Assembly (NCBI GenBank): GCA_017643645.1
Contig: JAEPNB010000001.1
Coordinates: 315,707 to 379,706 of the forward strand
DNA length: 64,000 bases
From: Balneola sp.
GTDB lineage: Bacteria > Bacteroidota > Rhodothermia > Balneolales > Balneolaceae
Direction of reading: 5' to 3'
Below, one piece after another: positions 50,460 to 59,745 of this stretch (position 1 is the stretch's first letter; each line of letters starts with the position of its first letter). A program made the translations under genes and the position numbers. The notes below the pieces were generated by a model. That model was not told the origin of the DNA, did not search any database, and saw only the letters and a program-made list of their open reading frames with translations.

Positions 50460-52961
50460 ATGAAAAAGATACAAATAAAAATACCATTGCTCTTGCCAGA
50501 GGTACCGGATGAGAAGGATCAGTGTGTGCAAAAACTCATTCAACATCTTAATGACAAGAAAGGTCTTGAAAAAGTGCATGTAGCAGATAAAACGGAGGAT
50601 GGCGTACCTCAGCTATGCTTTCATTACAACCCGGAGCTAATCTCCATAGATCGAATACAGACCTTGGCGGAGCAAAGCGGGGCGGAAATAACGCAGAAAT
50701 TTGGACATAAACTTATAGAAGTGGATGGAATCCGGCATACCCGCCATGCTCGTAATATTGAACATAATCTTCAGGGAATAGAGGGCATTTTAGAAATCTC
50801 CATATCAGCTTCCGGTATGGTTCGGGTTGAATTTGATACGACCAAATTAGATGAAGCAGCAATCTTGAAAACCTTGAAAAATAAGGGCCTTGATGTACTA
50901 GAAACTCATGTAAGTGCCGAACTATTTCTTGAGAAGATAGAAGAAACTAAAAAGGGCGAAGATCAAAAAGAAGATAAAAAAGACCACGGCCATGAGGAAG
51001 GTGAAGATCATGAACACTCTCACGGTGGTATTTTCGGTAAAAATACGGAGCTCATCTTTTCCATTATCTGTGGAGCATTGCTCGGTATTGGCTTTGGACT
51101 GTCTTATGTAGATGCTCTGCCTTCCTGGGTGAGCCTCGCATTATACATCGGTGCCTATTTCTTTGGCGGCTATTTTACGGCTAAAGAAGCCATTCAAACA
51201 GTGGCAAAAGGCGGTTTTGAAATTGATTTCCTTATGCTGGTTGCAGCCATTGGCGCTGCTATTTTAGGCGAATGGGCAGAAGGTGCTTTGCTGTTATTTT
51301 TGTTCAGTATGGGACACGCTCTGGAACATTATGCTATGAACAAAGCCAGAAAGTCTATAAAGGCTTTGGCAGAACTCGCTCCTAAAACCGCGTTGCTTAA
51401 GAGAAATGGTAAGACAGAAGAAGTCGGTATTGAGGAATTGAGCATCGGTGACATTATTGTGGTGAAGCCCAATAGCAAAATTTCTGCTGATGGTGTGGTG
51501 GTGAGTGGTCAAAGTAGCGTTAATCAAGCTCCTATTACCGGAGAAAGTGTACCGGTAGATAAAGAACCGGTGGATAATCCCGAAAAAGACTGGTCGCAGG
51601 AAGACGACATCAAAGATGAGAACCGTGCTTTTTCTGGCACTATCAATGGGAACAATACGCTGGAAATCAAAGTTACTAAAGTTGCGAAGGATTCAACCCT
51701 CTCCCGTCTAGTTAAATTGGTGAATGAAGCCCAAACTCAGAAATCACCTACACAGCGACTCACCGATAAATTTGAGAAATATTTTGTACCAGCTGTCCTA
51801 GTCTTGGTAGTTGTACTCAATTTCGCATTTTTGGTACTGGACGAAACTTTTAGCGAAAGTTTCTATCGCGCAATGGCCGTATTGGTGGCAGCCAGCCCTT
51901 GCGCTTTGGCGATAGCCACCCCAAGTGCAGTATTAAGCGGAGTAGCAAGGGCCGCCAAAAGTGGAGTGCTCATCAAAGGTGGTCGACCCTTGGAAGACCT
52001 GGGTGTACTCACCGCACTGGCTTTTGACAAAACCGGAACGCTAACAGAAGGTAAGCCCAAACTAACTAAAGTAATTCCATTGGGTGATATAAACGAGGAC
52101 GAGTTGTTGAAAATAGCAGTAGCCGTAGAAAACCTCAGTGACCATCCTCTGGCCAAAGCTGTAGTGCGGGATGGTAAAGAGCGATTGGATGGGGCTGATA
52201 TTCCAGAAGCAAAAGACCTGGAAGCGGTACTTGGTAAGGGGATTAAAGCCTCTCTGGGTGAGGACAAAGTGTACATCGGCAACCTGGAACTCTTTGAATC
52301 TCTGGACGATAAAAAACCGGAGAACGAAACAGAAGAAAAAGTAAAGTCGCTGGAATCAGCGGGCAATACCACCATGCTGATCCGTCAAAATGACAAATAC
52401 ATTGGCATTATTGCCCTGATGGATACCCCGAGAAAGGAAGCTAAAAAAACATTGGAACGATTGAAAGAAATCGGTATCAAGCGTATGATCATGCTTACGG
52501 GTGATAACCAAAAAGTCGCCGATGCAGTGGCTAAAGAGATTGGCCTTACGGATGCCTGGGGTAGTTTGCTGCCGGAAGAAAAGGTTGAAGCCATCAAAGA
52601 GCTCAGGGAGAAAGAATCCAAAGTAGCGATGGTGGGCGATGGCGTAAATGATGCCCCGGCAATGGCAAACAGCACGGTAGGGATTGCCATGGGAGCAGCT
52701 GGCAGTGATGTAGCCCTAGAAACAGCTGATATTGCCTTAATGGCCGACAAGCTGGAGACCTTGCCTTTTGCTATCGGTTTGAGTAGAAAAGCCAAAGGCA
52801 TTATCAAGCAAAACCTCTGGGTTAGTTTGGGTATTGTGGCTTTATTAATACCAGCCACAGTTTTCAGCTTTGCCAACATAGGTATTGCCGTACTGATTCA
52901 TGAAGGCTCTACGCTGGTAGTAGTATTTAATGCGTTACGATTGTTGGCTTATAAAAAGTAA
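50460..52961 (+). CDS. P1B-4 ATPase (SPC/HEGST), Co/Zn/Fe-type metal exporter
   Basis: 833 residues. Two HMA-like folds at the start (about 1-75 and 83-150) lack CxxC; the second has H93 and H96 (GIRHTRHARN) in the loop position. A His/Asp-rich linker follows (174-190, DHGHEEGEDHEHSHGG). TGES at 360-363, S479-P480-C481 in the transport helix, D523 in DKTGT, 'GDGVNDAPAMANSTVGIAMG', and the C-terminal helix HEGSTLVVVFNALRLL (H814), diagnostic for P1B-4. Export of Co(II), Zn(II) or Fe(II) is the family behaviour. The next gene starts two bases later. Confidence 0.93.
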   Translation: MKKIQIKIPLLLPEVPDEKDQCVQKLIQHLNDKKGLEKVHVADKTEDGVPQLCFHYNPELISIDRIQTLAEQSGAEITQKFGHKLIEVDGIRHTRHARNIEHNLQGIEGILEISISASGMVRVEFDTTKLDEAAILKTLKNKGLDVLETHVSAELFLEKIEETKKGEDQKEDKKDHGHEEGEDHEHSHGGIFGKNTELIFSIICGALLGIGFGLSYVDALPSWVSLALYIGAYFFGGYFTAKEAIQTVAKGGFEIDFLMLVAAIGAAILGEWAEGALLLFLFSMGHALEHYAMNKARKSIKALAELAPKTALLKRNGKTEEVGIEELSIGDIIVVKPNSKISADGVVVSGQSSVNQAPITGESVPVDKEPVDNPEKDWSQEDDIKDENRAFSGTINGNNTLEIKVTKVAKDSTLSRLVKLVNEAQTQKSPTQRLTDKFEKYFVPAVLVLVVVLNFAFLVLDETFSESFYRAMAVLVAASPCALAIATPSAVLSGVARAAKSGVLIKGGRPLEDLGVLTALAFDKTGTLTEGKPKLTKVIPLGDINEDELLKIAVAVENLSDHPLAKAVVRDGKERLDGADIPEAKDLEAVLGKGIKASLGEDKVYIGNLELFESLDDKKPENETEEKVKSLESAGNTTMLIRQNDKYIGIIALMDTPRKEAKKTLERLKEIGIKRMIMLTGDNQKVADAVAKEIGLTDAWGSLLPEEKVEAIKELREKESKVAMVGDGVNDAPAMANSTVGIAMGAAGSDVALETADIALMADKLETLPFAIGLSRKAKGIIKQNLWVSLGIVALLIPATVFSFANIGIAVLIHEGSTLVVVFNALRLLAYKK

Positions 52962-52963
52962 AA

Positions 52964-53758
52964 TTGAAAAAATCCACATTCCACATCAGCAAAATGGATT
53001 GCCCTTCAGAGGAGGAAATGATCCGCATGAAGCTGGAACCTTATAATGAGGTAAAACAGCTTTCTTTTGATATCCCTAATCGCAAACTGGAGGTATATCA
53101 TACAGAAAAAGTAGATGAGATCCATCACGCCATAAGTGAGCTTAAACTTAGCGACCAGTTATTAGGTTCAGAAGATGATGCCGAATTGCCGTTGGCTCCT
53201 GACGAATCCAAACAGCGAAAAATATTGTGGTGGGTGCTGGGTATCAATTTCATTTTCTTTTTAATAGAAATGACCACAGGTTGGATCTCTAACTCTATGG
53301 GTCTCATAGCCGATTCACTTGACATGCTGGCAGATTCCATCGTATATGCACTAAGTCTTTTTGCGATTGGAAGTACTATTTCAAGAAAGAAAAAAGTAGC
53401 TAAATTTAGTGGGTATTTTCAAATGGGATTGGCGCTTTTAGGCTTCTCAGAGGTACTGCGGAGATTTCTCAGCGAAAGCGAAACACCTCTTTTTGAGTGG
53501 ATGATCGTCGTAGCATTACTGGCCCTTATCGGTAACCTGGTTTCGCTCTGGCTGATCAATAAAGCTAAAAGCGATGAAGCTCACATGCAGGCAAGTGCTA
53601 TATTTACATCCAATGACATTATTGTGAATGGTGGGGTGATATTAGCCGGAGTACTTGTTTTTTGGTTTGATAGTAAACTACCAGATCTGATAATCGGGGC
53701 GATTGTATTCAGTTTTGTGATTCGTGGAGCCATAAAAATCCTACAATTAAGTAGGTAA
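52964..53758 (+). CDS. CDF-type cation transporter with degenerate N-terminal HMA-like domain
   Basis: 264 residues from a TTG start two bases after the ATPase stop, so co-translated. Residues 1-75 are a small HMA-like fold with MDCPSEEE (one Cys in place of CxxC). Then six membrane helices. Helix 2 has 'MGLIADSLDMLADSIVYALS', D-x-x-D-x-x-x-D in place of the usual DxxxD, and the helix-5 site reads FTSND where HxxxD is usual, so metal coordination differs from YiiP/ZitB. There is no C-terminal cytoplasmic domain. Probable metal/proton antiporter for Co or Zn; the altered site makes the metal uncertain. Confidence 0.82.
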   Translation: MKKSTFHISKMDCPSEEEMIRMKLEPYNEVKQLSFDIPNRKLEVYHTEKVDEIHHAISELKLSDQLLGSEDDAELPLAPDESKQRKILWWVLGINFIFFLIEMTTGWISNSMGLIADSLDMLADSIVYALSLFAIGSTISRKKKVAKFSGYFQMGLALLGFSEVLRRFLSESETPLFEWMIVVALLALIGNLVSLWLINKAKSDEAHMQASAIFTSNDIIVNGGVILAGVLVFWFDSKLPDLIIGAIVFSFVIRGAIKILQLSR

Positions 53759-53788
53759 CATAATTAGTGACACTCAAATTCATATCCC

Positions 53789-54679
53789 ATGACACATGAT
53801 CATCACCATAATCAAGAAGGGAATATTAAAATTGCCTTTTTCCTCAATATAGGATTTACCGTCCTCGAATTTTTTGGTGGATTGTATGTGAACAGTGTTG
53901 CCATTATTTCGGATGCATTACATGATCTTGGTGATAGTATCTCACTTGGATTGTCATGGTATTTGGATCACAAATCTAAGCAAGGAGCAAATCGATCGTT
54001 CACTTTCGGTTATACACGGTTTTCCCTTCTCGGAGCGTTAATCAACAGCCTTGTTTTAATAGCGGGCTCCATCTTTGTTATTAATGAAGCGGTCGCTCGT
54101 ATTATCACTCCGGAACATACAGACGCTCAAGGAATGCTTATTTTTGCCATTATTGGGGTAAGTGTAAATGGCTACGCTGCGTGGAAGGTTAGCGACGGAA
54201 AAACTCTCAATGAAAAAGTTATTTCCTGGCATTTGTTGGAGGATGTTTTAGGTTGGGCTGCCGTTCTGATTGTCTCCATTGTTTTGCTATTTAAAGATAT
54301 TCATTACTTGGACCCCGCGCTTTCTATTCTAATTACAGCTTATGTTCTTTGGAATGTTATCAAGAGACTAAAAGAAACCCTATATGTATTTCTTCAAGGG
54401 AGTCCTGATGACGTTAGCATAGAAGAGTTAGAATCTAAATTTCTAGAAAAAGATTTTGTAGATGAAACCAAGCATCTTCACTTGTGGTCGCTTGATGGAG
54501 AACGCCATGTTTTTACGGCCCATCTGATCTTACAGGGAGTTTCAGATTACTCTGAAATTATTGAAGCAAAAAAAGAAATCCGGAAAATTTTAAAACCGTA
54601 CAATTTTAGCCACAGCACAATTGAGGTTGAGCTTGATTCGGAAACATCCTCACTCATAGAAGACAACCATACAACATGA
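53789..54679 (+). CDS. czcD: CDF zinc/cobalt/cadmium exporter, CzcD/ZitB-type
   Basis: 296 residues, six membrane helices and a cytoplasmic C-terminal domain. N-terminal His cluster (MTHDHHHNQ). Helix 2 SDALHDLGDS and helix 5 WHLLEDVLGW carry the HDxxD and HxxxD metal ligands of ZitB/CzcD. The C-terminal domain has 'LHLWSLDGERHVFTAHLIL' and 'FSHSTIEVEL' of the CDF dimerisation fold. Proton-coupled export of Zn/Cd/Co. Overlaps the next gene by four bases. Confidence 0.92.
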   Translation: MTHDHHHNQEGNIKIAFFLNIGFTVLEFFGGLYVNSVAIISDALHDLGDSISLGLSWYLDHKSKQGANRSFTFGYTRFSLLGALINSLVLIAGSIFVINEAVARIITPEHTDAQGMLIFAIIGVSVNGYAAWKVSDGKTLNEKVISWHLLEDVLGWAAVLIVSIVLLFKDIHYLDPALSILITAYVLWNVIKRLKETLYVFLQGSPDDVSIEELESKFLEKDFVDETKHLHLWSLDGERHVFTAHLILQGVSDYSEIIEAKKEIRKILKPYNFSHSTIEVELDSETSSLIEDNHTT

Positions 54680-55242
54680 AACAACAACATTTTCATATCA
54701 AGAATATGGTATGTAGCCATTGTGCAGAAGTCTTAGAGGAAAAACTGAATTCCTCAAATTTCGAAGTTAAAAAGATTGAGTTGGGAGAATTGACACTGGC
54801 TGATCCGATTACTGATGCAGAATATCAACGGCTCATAAAAGTGGTTAACACCAATGGATTTGAGATTATTAACGATCAGGGAAGCAAACTGGTCGAACAG
54901 ATAAAACAGCTAATTATCCAATTGGTGCGTACCAACAAAGAATTACCCGGTAAGTTATCGGAATATTTATCCTCACAACTAAATAAAGAATATCAGTACA
55001 TAAGTAGATTATTTTCCAATGTGGAAGGAAAATCTATAGAACGATATTATATCTTACAAAAGATTGAGCGGGCAAAAGAGTTAATTGTCTATGGAGAGCA
55101 GAATCTGACCGAAATTGCTTATGAACTGGGATATAGCAGTCAGCAACATTTTTCAAGACAATTCAAAAAAGAAACCGGATTATCTCCCTCACATTTCAAG
55201 GAAGTGAAGGAAAATAAGAGAGTTTCAATAGATCAAATTTAA
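54676..55242 (+). CDS. AraC-family regulator with N-terminal HMA domain
   Basis: 188 residues. N-terminal ~60 residues form an HMA-like fold with the CxxC loop NMVCSHCAEV (C13, C16). After a linker, residues about 105-180 are an AraC/XylS DNA-binding domain with two HTH motifs ('IERAKELIVYGEQNLTEIAYELGYSSQQHFSRQFKKETG' with the classic GYSSQxHFSRxFK core). So the metal sensor is a chaperone domain fused directly to the DNA-binding unit, with no sugar-binding cupin. It overlaps the CDF gene (ATGA) and likely controls the neighbours. A similar design occurs in Bacteroidota. Confidence 0.88.
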   Translation: MKQQHFHIKNMVCSHCAEVLEEKLNSSNFEVKKIELGELTLADPITDAEYQRLIKVVNTNGFEIINDQGSKLVEQIKQLIIQLVRTNKELPGKLSEYLSSQLNKEYQYISRLFSNVEGKSIERYYILQKIERAKELIVYGEQNLTEIAYELGYSSQQHFSRQFKKETGLSPSHFKEVKENKRVSIDQI

Positions 55243-55322
55243 CGTAATAATGCACGAGATTTACATTAATATGCAATCGAGTTAAGCACGAAACTGGTAC
55301 TATTTACAAAAATTAAGTACCC

Positions 55323-57266
55323 ATGAATACATTCCTTAAAAAATATAAAGAAGCGGTAATAAGCTTTGTTGCCTTAGTAGGTGCTCTTCTTGTTGAGCAT
55401 GTTATCATATTTGAAGGGAGTCAATATGTATACCTGATGCTGTATGGGTTATCCTATTTAGCTGTTGGGGGTTCAGTTTGGATTAAAGCGTTTAATTCAT
55501 TGAAGAATGGTACGCTCTTCAGTGAGTTTTTTCTTATGGGAATAGCGACTGTTGGCGCTTTTGCAATCGGTGAGTATGCCGAAGGTGTTGCGGTAATGCT
55601 GTTTTACACGATTGGTGAATATGCACAGCATGGAGCAGTTCATAAAGCACGAAATTCGATTAAAAAACTTATTGATCAACAGCCTGATGTTGCCACAGTT
55701 GAACGCGATGGAGAAACTCTCGACCTTCATCCCTCAAAAGTAAATAATGGAGACATTGTATTGGTTCGTCCGGGCGATAAAGTTCCTCTTGATGGTGAAT
55801 TAATAACGGAACGAGCATCATTTAATACAGCGGCACTTACCGGCGAATCCAAACCTATGACAATTAATGCAGGTGAAGAAGTTTGGGCCGGATCTATCAA
55901 TCAGGATTCTGTTGTTCGCATCAAAGTTACCAGTACTTTTAAAGATACAAAGCTTTCCGGTATTCTTAATATGGTTCAGGAAGCGTCGAAACGCAAAGCA
56001 CCAACACAGCGATTTATTACAAAATTTGCTAAAGTATACACCCCGATCGTGGTCTGGCTGGCTATAGCAATAACCTTTCTTCCATATTTATTCGTAGAAT
56101 CATATGTTTTTCAGGACTGGTTTTACAGAGCGCTTATCTTTCTGGTAGTTTCATGTCCATGTGGTTTGGTTATTTCTGTTCCTTTGGGATATTTTGGAGG
56201 CATTGGAGCAGCTTCAGGAAATGGGATTTTATTCAAAGGATCAGATTATCTGGATCAACTTCGAAAGATGAAGATTTTGTTTATGGATAAAACCGGAACT
56301 TTGACCAAAGGTTCATTCGCAGTACAATCTGTTCAAACTTACAATGGTTTTAGTGAAACTGAGTTGATCAAATATGCCGCTTCTTTGGAACAACATTCTA
56401 CCCATCCGATCGGAAAAGCAATTCTCAGTTATAAAAACGGACAGGATTTACTCCCGGTAGTTGAACAACAGGAGATTTCAGGGAAAGGTTTGAAGGGCGT
56501 CGTTAATGGCAAGAACGTGCTTGCAGGAAATATGGATCTTTTAAAAGATCATCAGATTAAATTTACCGAAAGTTTGCTTTCAGAGCCATACACCTACATT
56601 CATATTGCAGTTGATGGAGAACTTGTGGGTACTTTAAGCATTGCTGATGAAATCAAAGAGGATAGTAAACGAGCGATTGAAGAATTAAAAGAAAGAGGGC
56701 TTCAAAAGTTAGTGGTGCTTTCAGGAGATAATCAGGAAGTAGTTACTTATGTTGCTACCCAACTTGGTTTAGATGAAGCTCATGGAAATCTTCTCCCTGA
56801 TGAAAAGTTTAAACTTGTTGAAGAAGCCATCGGTAAAGGAAATGTTGTAGGCTTTATGGGAGATGGCGTTAATGACGCTCCTGTTATTACATTATCGGAT
56901 GTTGGCATTGCCATGGGAGGCATGGGTTCTGATGCAACCGTGGAAACTGCGGATGTTGTAATTCAGAATGATCAACCATCCAAACTTCCCCTTGCAATCG
57001 ATATTTCAAGGTTTACACATCGTATTGTCTGGCAGAATATCTTCTTTGCTTTAGGAATAAAGATTTTAGTGATGGTTCTGGCCGGCTTTGGTGTTGCCAC
57101 TATGTGGGAAGCTATTTTTGCTGATGTGGGTGTAGCTCTTATTGCTATTGGAAATGCAATACGTATTCAGGTTAAGTTTTCGGAAACAAATTCCCTGTTA
57201 TCTTTCTTCACTTCTGTATCTGAAGATGATCAACACGATCTTGAAGAAGCTCATTGTTGTTGCTAG
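55323..57266 (+). CDS. ZntA-like P1B-2 ATPase without HMA domain, C-terminal HCCC
   Basis: 647 residues; begins at the membrane domain, with no N-terminal HMA. TGES at 173-176, C278-P279-C280 in 'SCPCGLVISVPLGYFGGIG', D322 in DKTGT, 'GDGVNDAPVITLSDVGIAMGG' and the last helices 'IFADVGVALIAIGNAIRI' with the DxG of P1B-2. CPC followed by GLVISVPLGYF is characteristic of Zn/Cd/Pb pumps. The tail (DDQHDLEEAHCCC) is a possible metal-binding C-terminus. The HMA-AraC regulator lies 80 bp upstream. Convergent with the GNAT gene. Confidence 0.92.
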   Translation: MNTFLKKYKEAVISFVALVGALLVEHVIIFEGSQYVYLMLYGLSYLAVGGSVWIKAFNSLKNGTLFSEFFLMGIATVGAFAIGEYAEGVAVMLFYTIGEYAQHGAVHKARNSIKKLIDQQPDVATVERDGETLDLHPSKVNNGDIVLVRPGDKVPLDGELITERASFNTAALTGESKPMTINAGEEVWAGSINQDSVVRIKVTSTFKDTKLSGILNMVQEASKRKAPTQRFITKFAKVYTPIVVWLAIAITFLPYLFVESYVFQDWFYRALIFLVVSCPCGLVISVPLGYFGGIGAASGNGILFKGSDYLDQLRKMKILFMDKTGTLTKGSFAVQSVQTYNGFSETELIKYAASLEQHSTHPIGKAILSYKNGQDLLPVVEQQEISGKGLKGVVNGKNVLAGNMDLLKDHQIKFTESLLSEPYTYIHIAVDGELVGTLSIADEIKEDSKRAIEELKERGLQKLVVLSGDNQEVVTYVATQLGLDEAHGNLLPDEKFKLVEEAIGKGNVVGFMGDGVNDAPVITLSDVGIAMGGMGSDATVETADVVIQNDQPSKLPLAIDISRFTHRIVWQNIFFALGIKILVMVLAGFGVATMWEAIFADVGVALIAIGNAIRIQVKFSETNSLLSFFTSVSEDDQHDLEEAHCCC

Positions 57267-57288
57267 GATTTCTCTTAAAGAAAAGTTC

Positions 57289-58410
57289 TTAAAGCTGTTT
57301 CCTATACATTTTATAGGTTTTATCCAGCGTACCACCAATACGCTCCGCTAAGCGGATCATCTCGGTATTAGTACCCAAAACCCAGCTTAACTCTGATTGT
57401 GTTAATCCCCTTGGCAATCCTTTTTCAATTGCTTTTTGGGTAAGAAGAGCATCAATTCCCTTTCCCCGATATTCAGGAATAACTCCCAATAGCGCTGTTC
57501 TTAAACGATCTATTTTCTTTTTACCAAATAAGAATTTAAAGATCCCGAAAGGAAATAGATTTCCATTCATCCCTTTGAATAATTGGTTGTAGTCTAATAA
57601 TGCAATGGAAAATGCAACAGGCTTACCATCTATTTCTGCAATATGTGCGAAATCAGTATCCAGGATCATTTTAAAATCCTTTGCTGTATGCTGCAATTCT
57701 TCATAAGTAAGCGGTAGAAAGCCCCAATTATCCTTCCAGGCTTGATTGTAAATATTTCGAACGATCTCAACTTCTTCGTTCAGTTTTTTCATATTTACTT
57801 CCCGAATTTTAAGCCCCGGATTTCTCTTGTATACAATTTCTAAAGCTCTTTCAAACCGAGATAAGTCAATGTCTTCTCTGTTTACATAAAACGCCAGAAG
57901 ATCCATTTCTTCTTCGAAACCTGCATTATTGATCAGTTTTTCATAATAAGGCTTGTTGTAGGGCATCATTAGATAAGGCTGCTTATCAAAGCTGTCGACC
58001 AAAAGGCCAATGGTATCCATCATTCCCGGACTTGCAGGACCAAGCACGTCCTTCATTCCTTTTTCTCTCAGCCAATCTGATGCTACACGAAATAATAAGT
58101 TTGCTGTTTGCTGATTATCAATACATTCAAAAAAACCGAAATGCCCGGTCTTGGTACCATGATGTTCGTTAAACCTGTGATCTACTACTGCAGAAATTCG
58201 GCCGGCTATTTCCCCATTGTGTTCAGCAATGAATAATGCCATTTCGGCATTCTGGAAATAGGGATTTTTGTCTTTACTGAGAAGTTTCTTTTGATCCATT
58301 CGGAGAGGCGGAACCCATACATCATTGTCAGCATAATGTTGGTAAGGGAATTCAATAAATTGTTTCCGTTCATCGTCTGTAGTTACGATGGTAACCCCAT
58401 TCGTATTCAT
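57289..58410 (-). CDS. GNAT-fold acyltransferase next to serine palmitoyltransferase (candidate ceramide synthase)
   Basis: 373 residues. N-terminal 'FPYQHYADNDVWVPPLRMDQKKLL' and two acetyltransferase-like halves (to about 160 and 190-373), the second with 'HIAEIDGKPVAFSIALLDYNQ' and 'LGVIPEYRGKGIDALLTQKAIE', a GNAT acyl-CoA loop (RGKGxD). Twelve bases downstream of the serine palmitoyltransferase gene. In bacterial sphingolipid synthesis the ceramide synthase is a GNAT-like N-acyltransferase, so that is the likely role. Sequence alone does not prove the acyl acceptor. Confidence 0.72.
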   Translation of the reverse strand: MNTNGVTIVTTDDERKQFIEFPYQHYADNDVWVPPLRMDQKKLLSKDKNPYFQNAEMALFIAEHNGEIAGRISAVVDHRFNEHHGTKTGHFGFFECIDNQQTANLLFRVASDWLREKGMKDVLGPASPGMMDTIGLLVDSFDKQPYLMMPYNKPYYEKLINNAGFEEEMDLLAFYVNREDIDLSRFERALEIVYKRNPGLKIREVNMKKLNEEVEIVRNIYNQAWKDNWGFLPLTYEELQHTAKDFKMILDTDFAHIAEIDGKPVAFSIALLDYNQLFKGMNGNLFPFGIFKFLFGKKKIDRLRTALLGVIPEYRGKGIDALLTQKAIEKGLPRGLTQSELSWVLGTNTEMIRLAERIGGTLDKTYKMYRKQL

Positions 58411-58422
58411 ACATCAAAAGAT

Positions 58423-59658
58423 TTAGGTGCCGGAGTAACCGTTCTGATCAATAATTCCGTGTTTAAGTCCAACTTTACGGAACGCTTCAAGAATTCTGTC
58501 CAGGTGCTCATTTGTGTGACTGGCCATATAACTTGTTCTCAACAAAGACTGACCTGCAGGAACAGCAGGAGGAACTACAGCATTTGCATAAACTCCTTCT
58601 TCAAAAAGATCTTTCCAAAATTTGAAACAATCCATCATATCCCCTATAACCACCGGCACGATTGGAGATTCACTTGACCAAACGTTAAATCCAAGATTTT
58701 TTAATTCGGTACGCATATAAATTGAAATTTCTTCCAACCTTTCAATTCTCCATGGTTCTTCCTGTAGAATTTCGAGAGCTTTTAATACAGTAGCAACGTT
58801 TGCAGGAGGCATGGATGCACTAAAAATATGTGCCGGAGATGTGTGCCTTATATACTCAATTACTTGCTTATTTCCGACGATAAATCCACCTAATGAAGCA
58901 AACGATTTTGAGAAAGTTCCACTGATAAGATCTACTTCGTCTGTAAGTCCGAACACAGAAGCTGAACCTCGTCCACCGTCTCCAATTACTCCTACAGCGT
59001 GAGCATCATCCAAGTAAAGACGGGCATTAAATTCTTTAGCCAGTTTTACCAGTTCAGGAACTTTAGCAAGTGTTCCTGACATCGAAAAAACTCCATCAGT
59101 AATAATAATTTTACCGGCATCCGGATCTGCTTTTTCTAACAGCTTTCTAAGCTGATCCATATCGTTATGCTGGTAACGCATCGTTTTAGCATTTGAACAT
59201 AAAGTTCCTACAACAATGCAAGCGTGATTATCTCTGTCAGAGAAAATAATATCATTACGTTGAGCAATAGTTTGGATCGTACCTTCATTGGTTTGATAAC
59301 CGGTACTAAAAAGAACACAGTTCTCTTTTCCCATGAACGCAGCGAGCTTCTCTTCCAGCTCTAAGTGAATATCCAGAGTTCCGTTCAAATATCGGGAACC
59401 GGTACAACCTGTACCATACTTTTTGAGTGCGGCTTGTGCAGCTTCTATTGTTCTTTTATCATTGGTTAAGCCAAGATAATTATTGGAGCCCGCCATGATA
59501 ACTTCATGCCCTTCAATTTCTACAATTGTACCATCTGTTGCTTCCAAAGGCTTAAAATACGGATATAGCCCTAATTCTTTAACTTCATCAGCTTTTGTGA
59601 AGTTATATGCTTTTGCAAAAATGTCGTTCTTGGCTACTTCAGTTTTCGTATCTGCCAT
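58423..59658 (-). CDS. spt: Serine palmitoyltransferase (alpha-oxoamine synthase family)
   Basis: 411 residues. PLP-dependent: H145 (DRDNHACI), DDAH at about 217-220 (LYLDDAHAVG), and Schiff-base K251 in SGTFSKSFASLGG. The N-terminal lead 'FAKAYNFTKADEVKELGLYPYFKPLE' and 'NYLGLTND...YGTGCTGSRYLNG' are those of bacterial SPT rather than of KBL or BioF. It joins serine and a fatty acyl-CoA to 3-ketosphinganine, the first step of sphingolipid synthesis. Start at 59658 has an ATG with no strong SD. GNAT gene follows in the same unit. Confidence 0.88.
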   Translation of the reverse strand: MADTKTEVAKNDIFAKAYNFTKADEVKELGLYPYFKPLEATDGTIVEIEGHEVIMAGSNNYLGLTNDKRTIEAAQAALKKYGTGCTGSRYLNGTLDIHLELEEKLAAFMGKENCVLFSTGYQTNEGTIQTIAQRNDIIFSDRDNHACIVVGTLCSNAKTMRYQHNDMDQLRKLLEKADPDAGKIIITDGVFSMSGTLAKVPELVKLAKEFNARLYLDDAHAVGVIGDGGRGSASVFGLTDEVDLISGTFSKSFASLGGFIVGNKQVIEYIRHTSPAHIFSASMPPANVATVLKALEILQEEPWRIERLEEISIYMRTELKNLGFNVWSSESPIVPVVIGDMMDCFKFWKDLFEEGVYANAVVPPAVPAGQSLLRTSYMASHTNEHLDRILEAFRKVGLKHGIIDQNGYSGT

Positions 59659-59745
59659 GCAGGTTGTCCTTAAAAAAATTCTTTTGTAACGGCGAAATAT
59701 ACCCAGTATTAATATTCTATCAAATTTTGATTAAATATGTACCGG

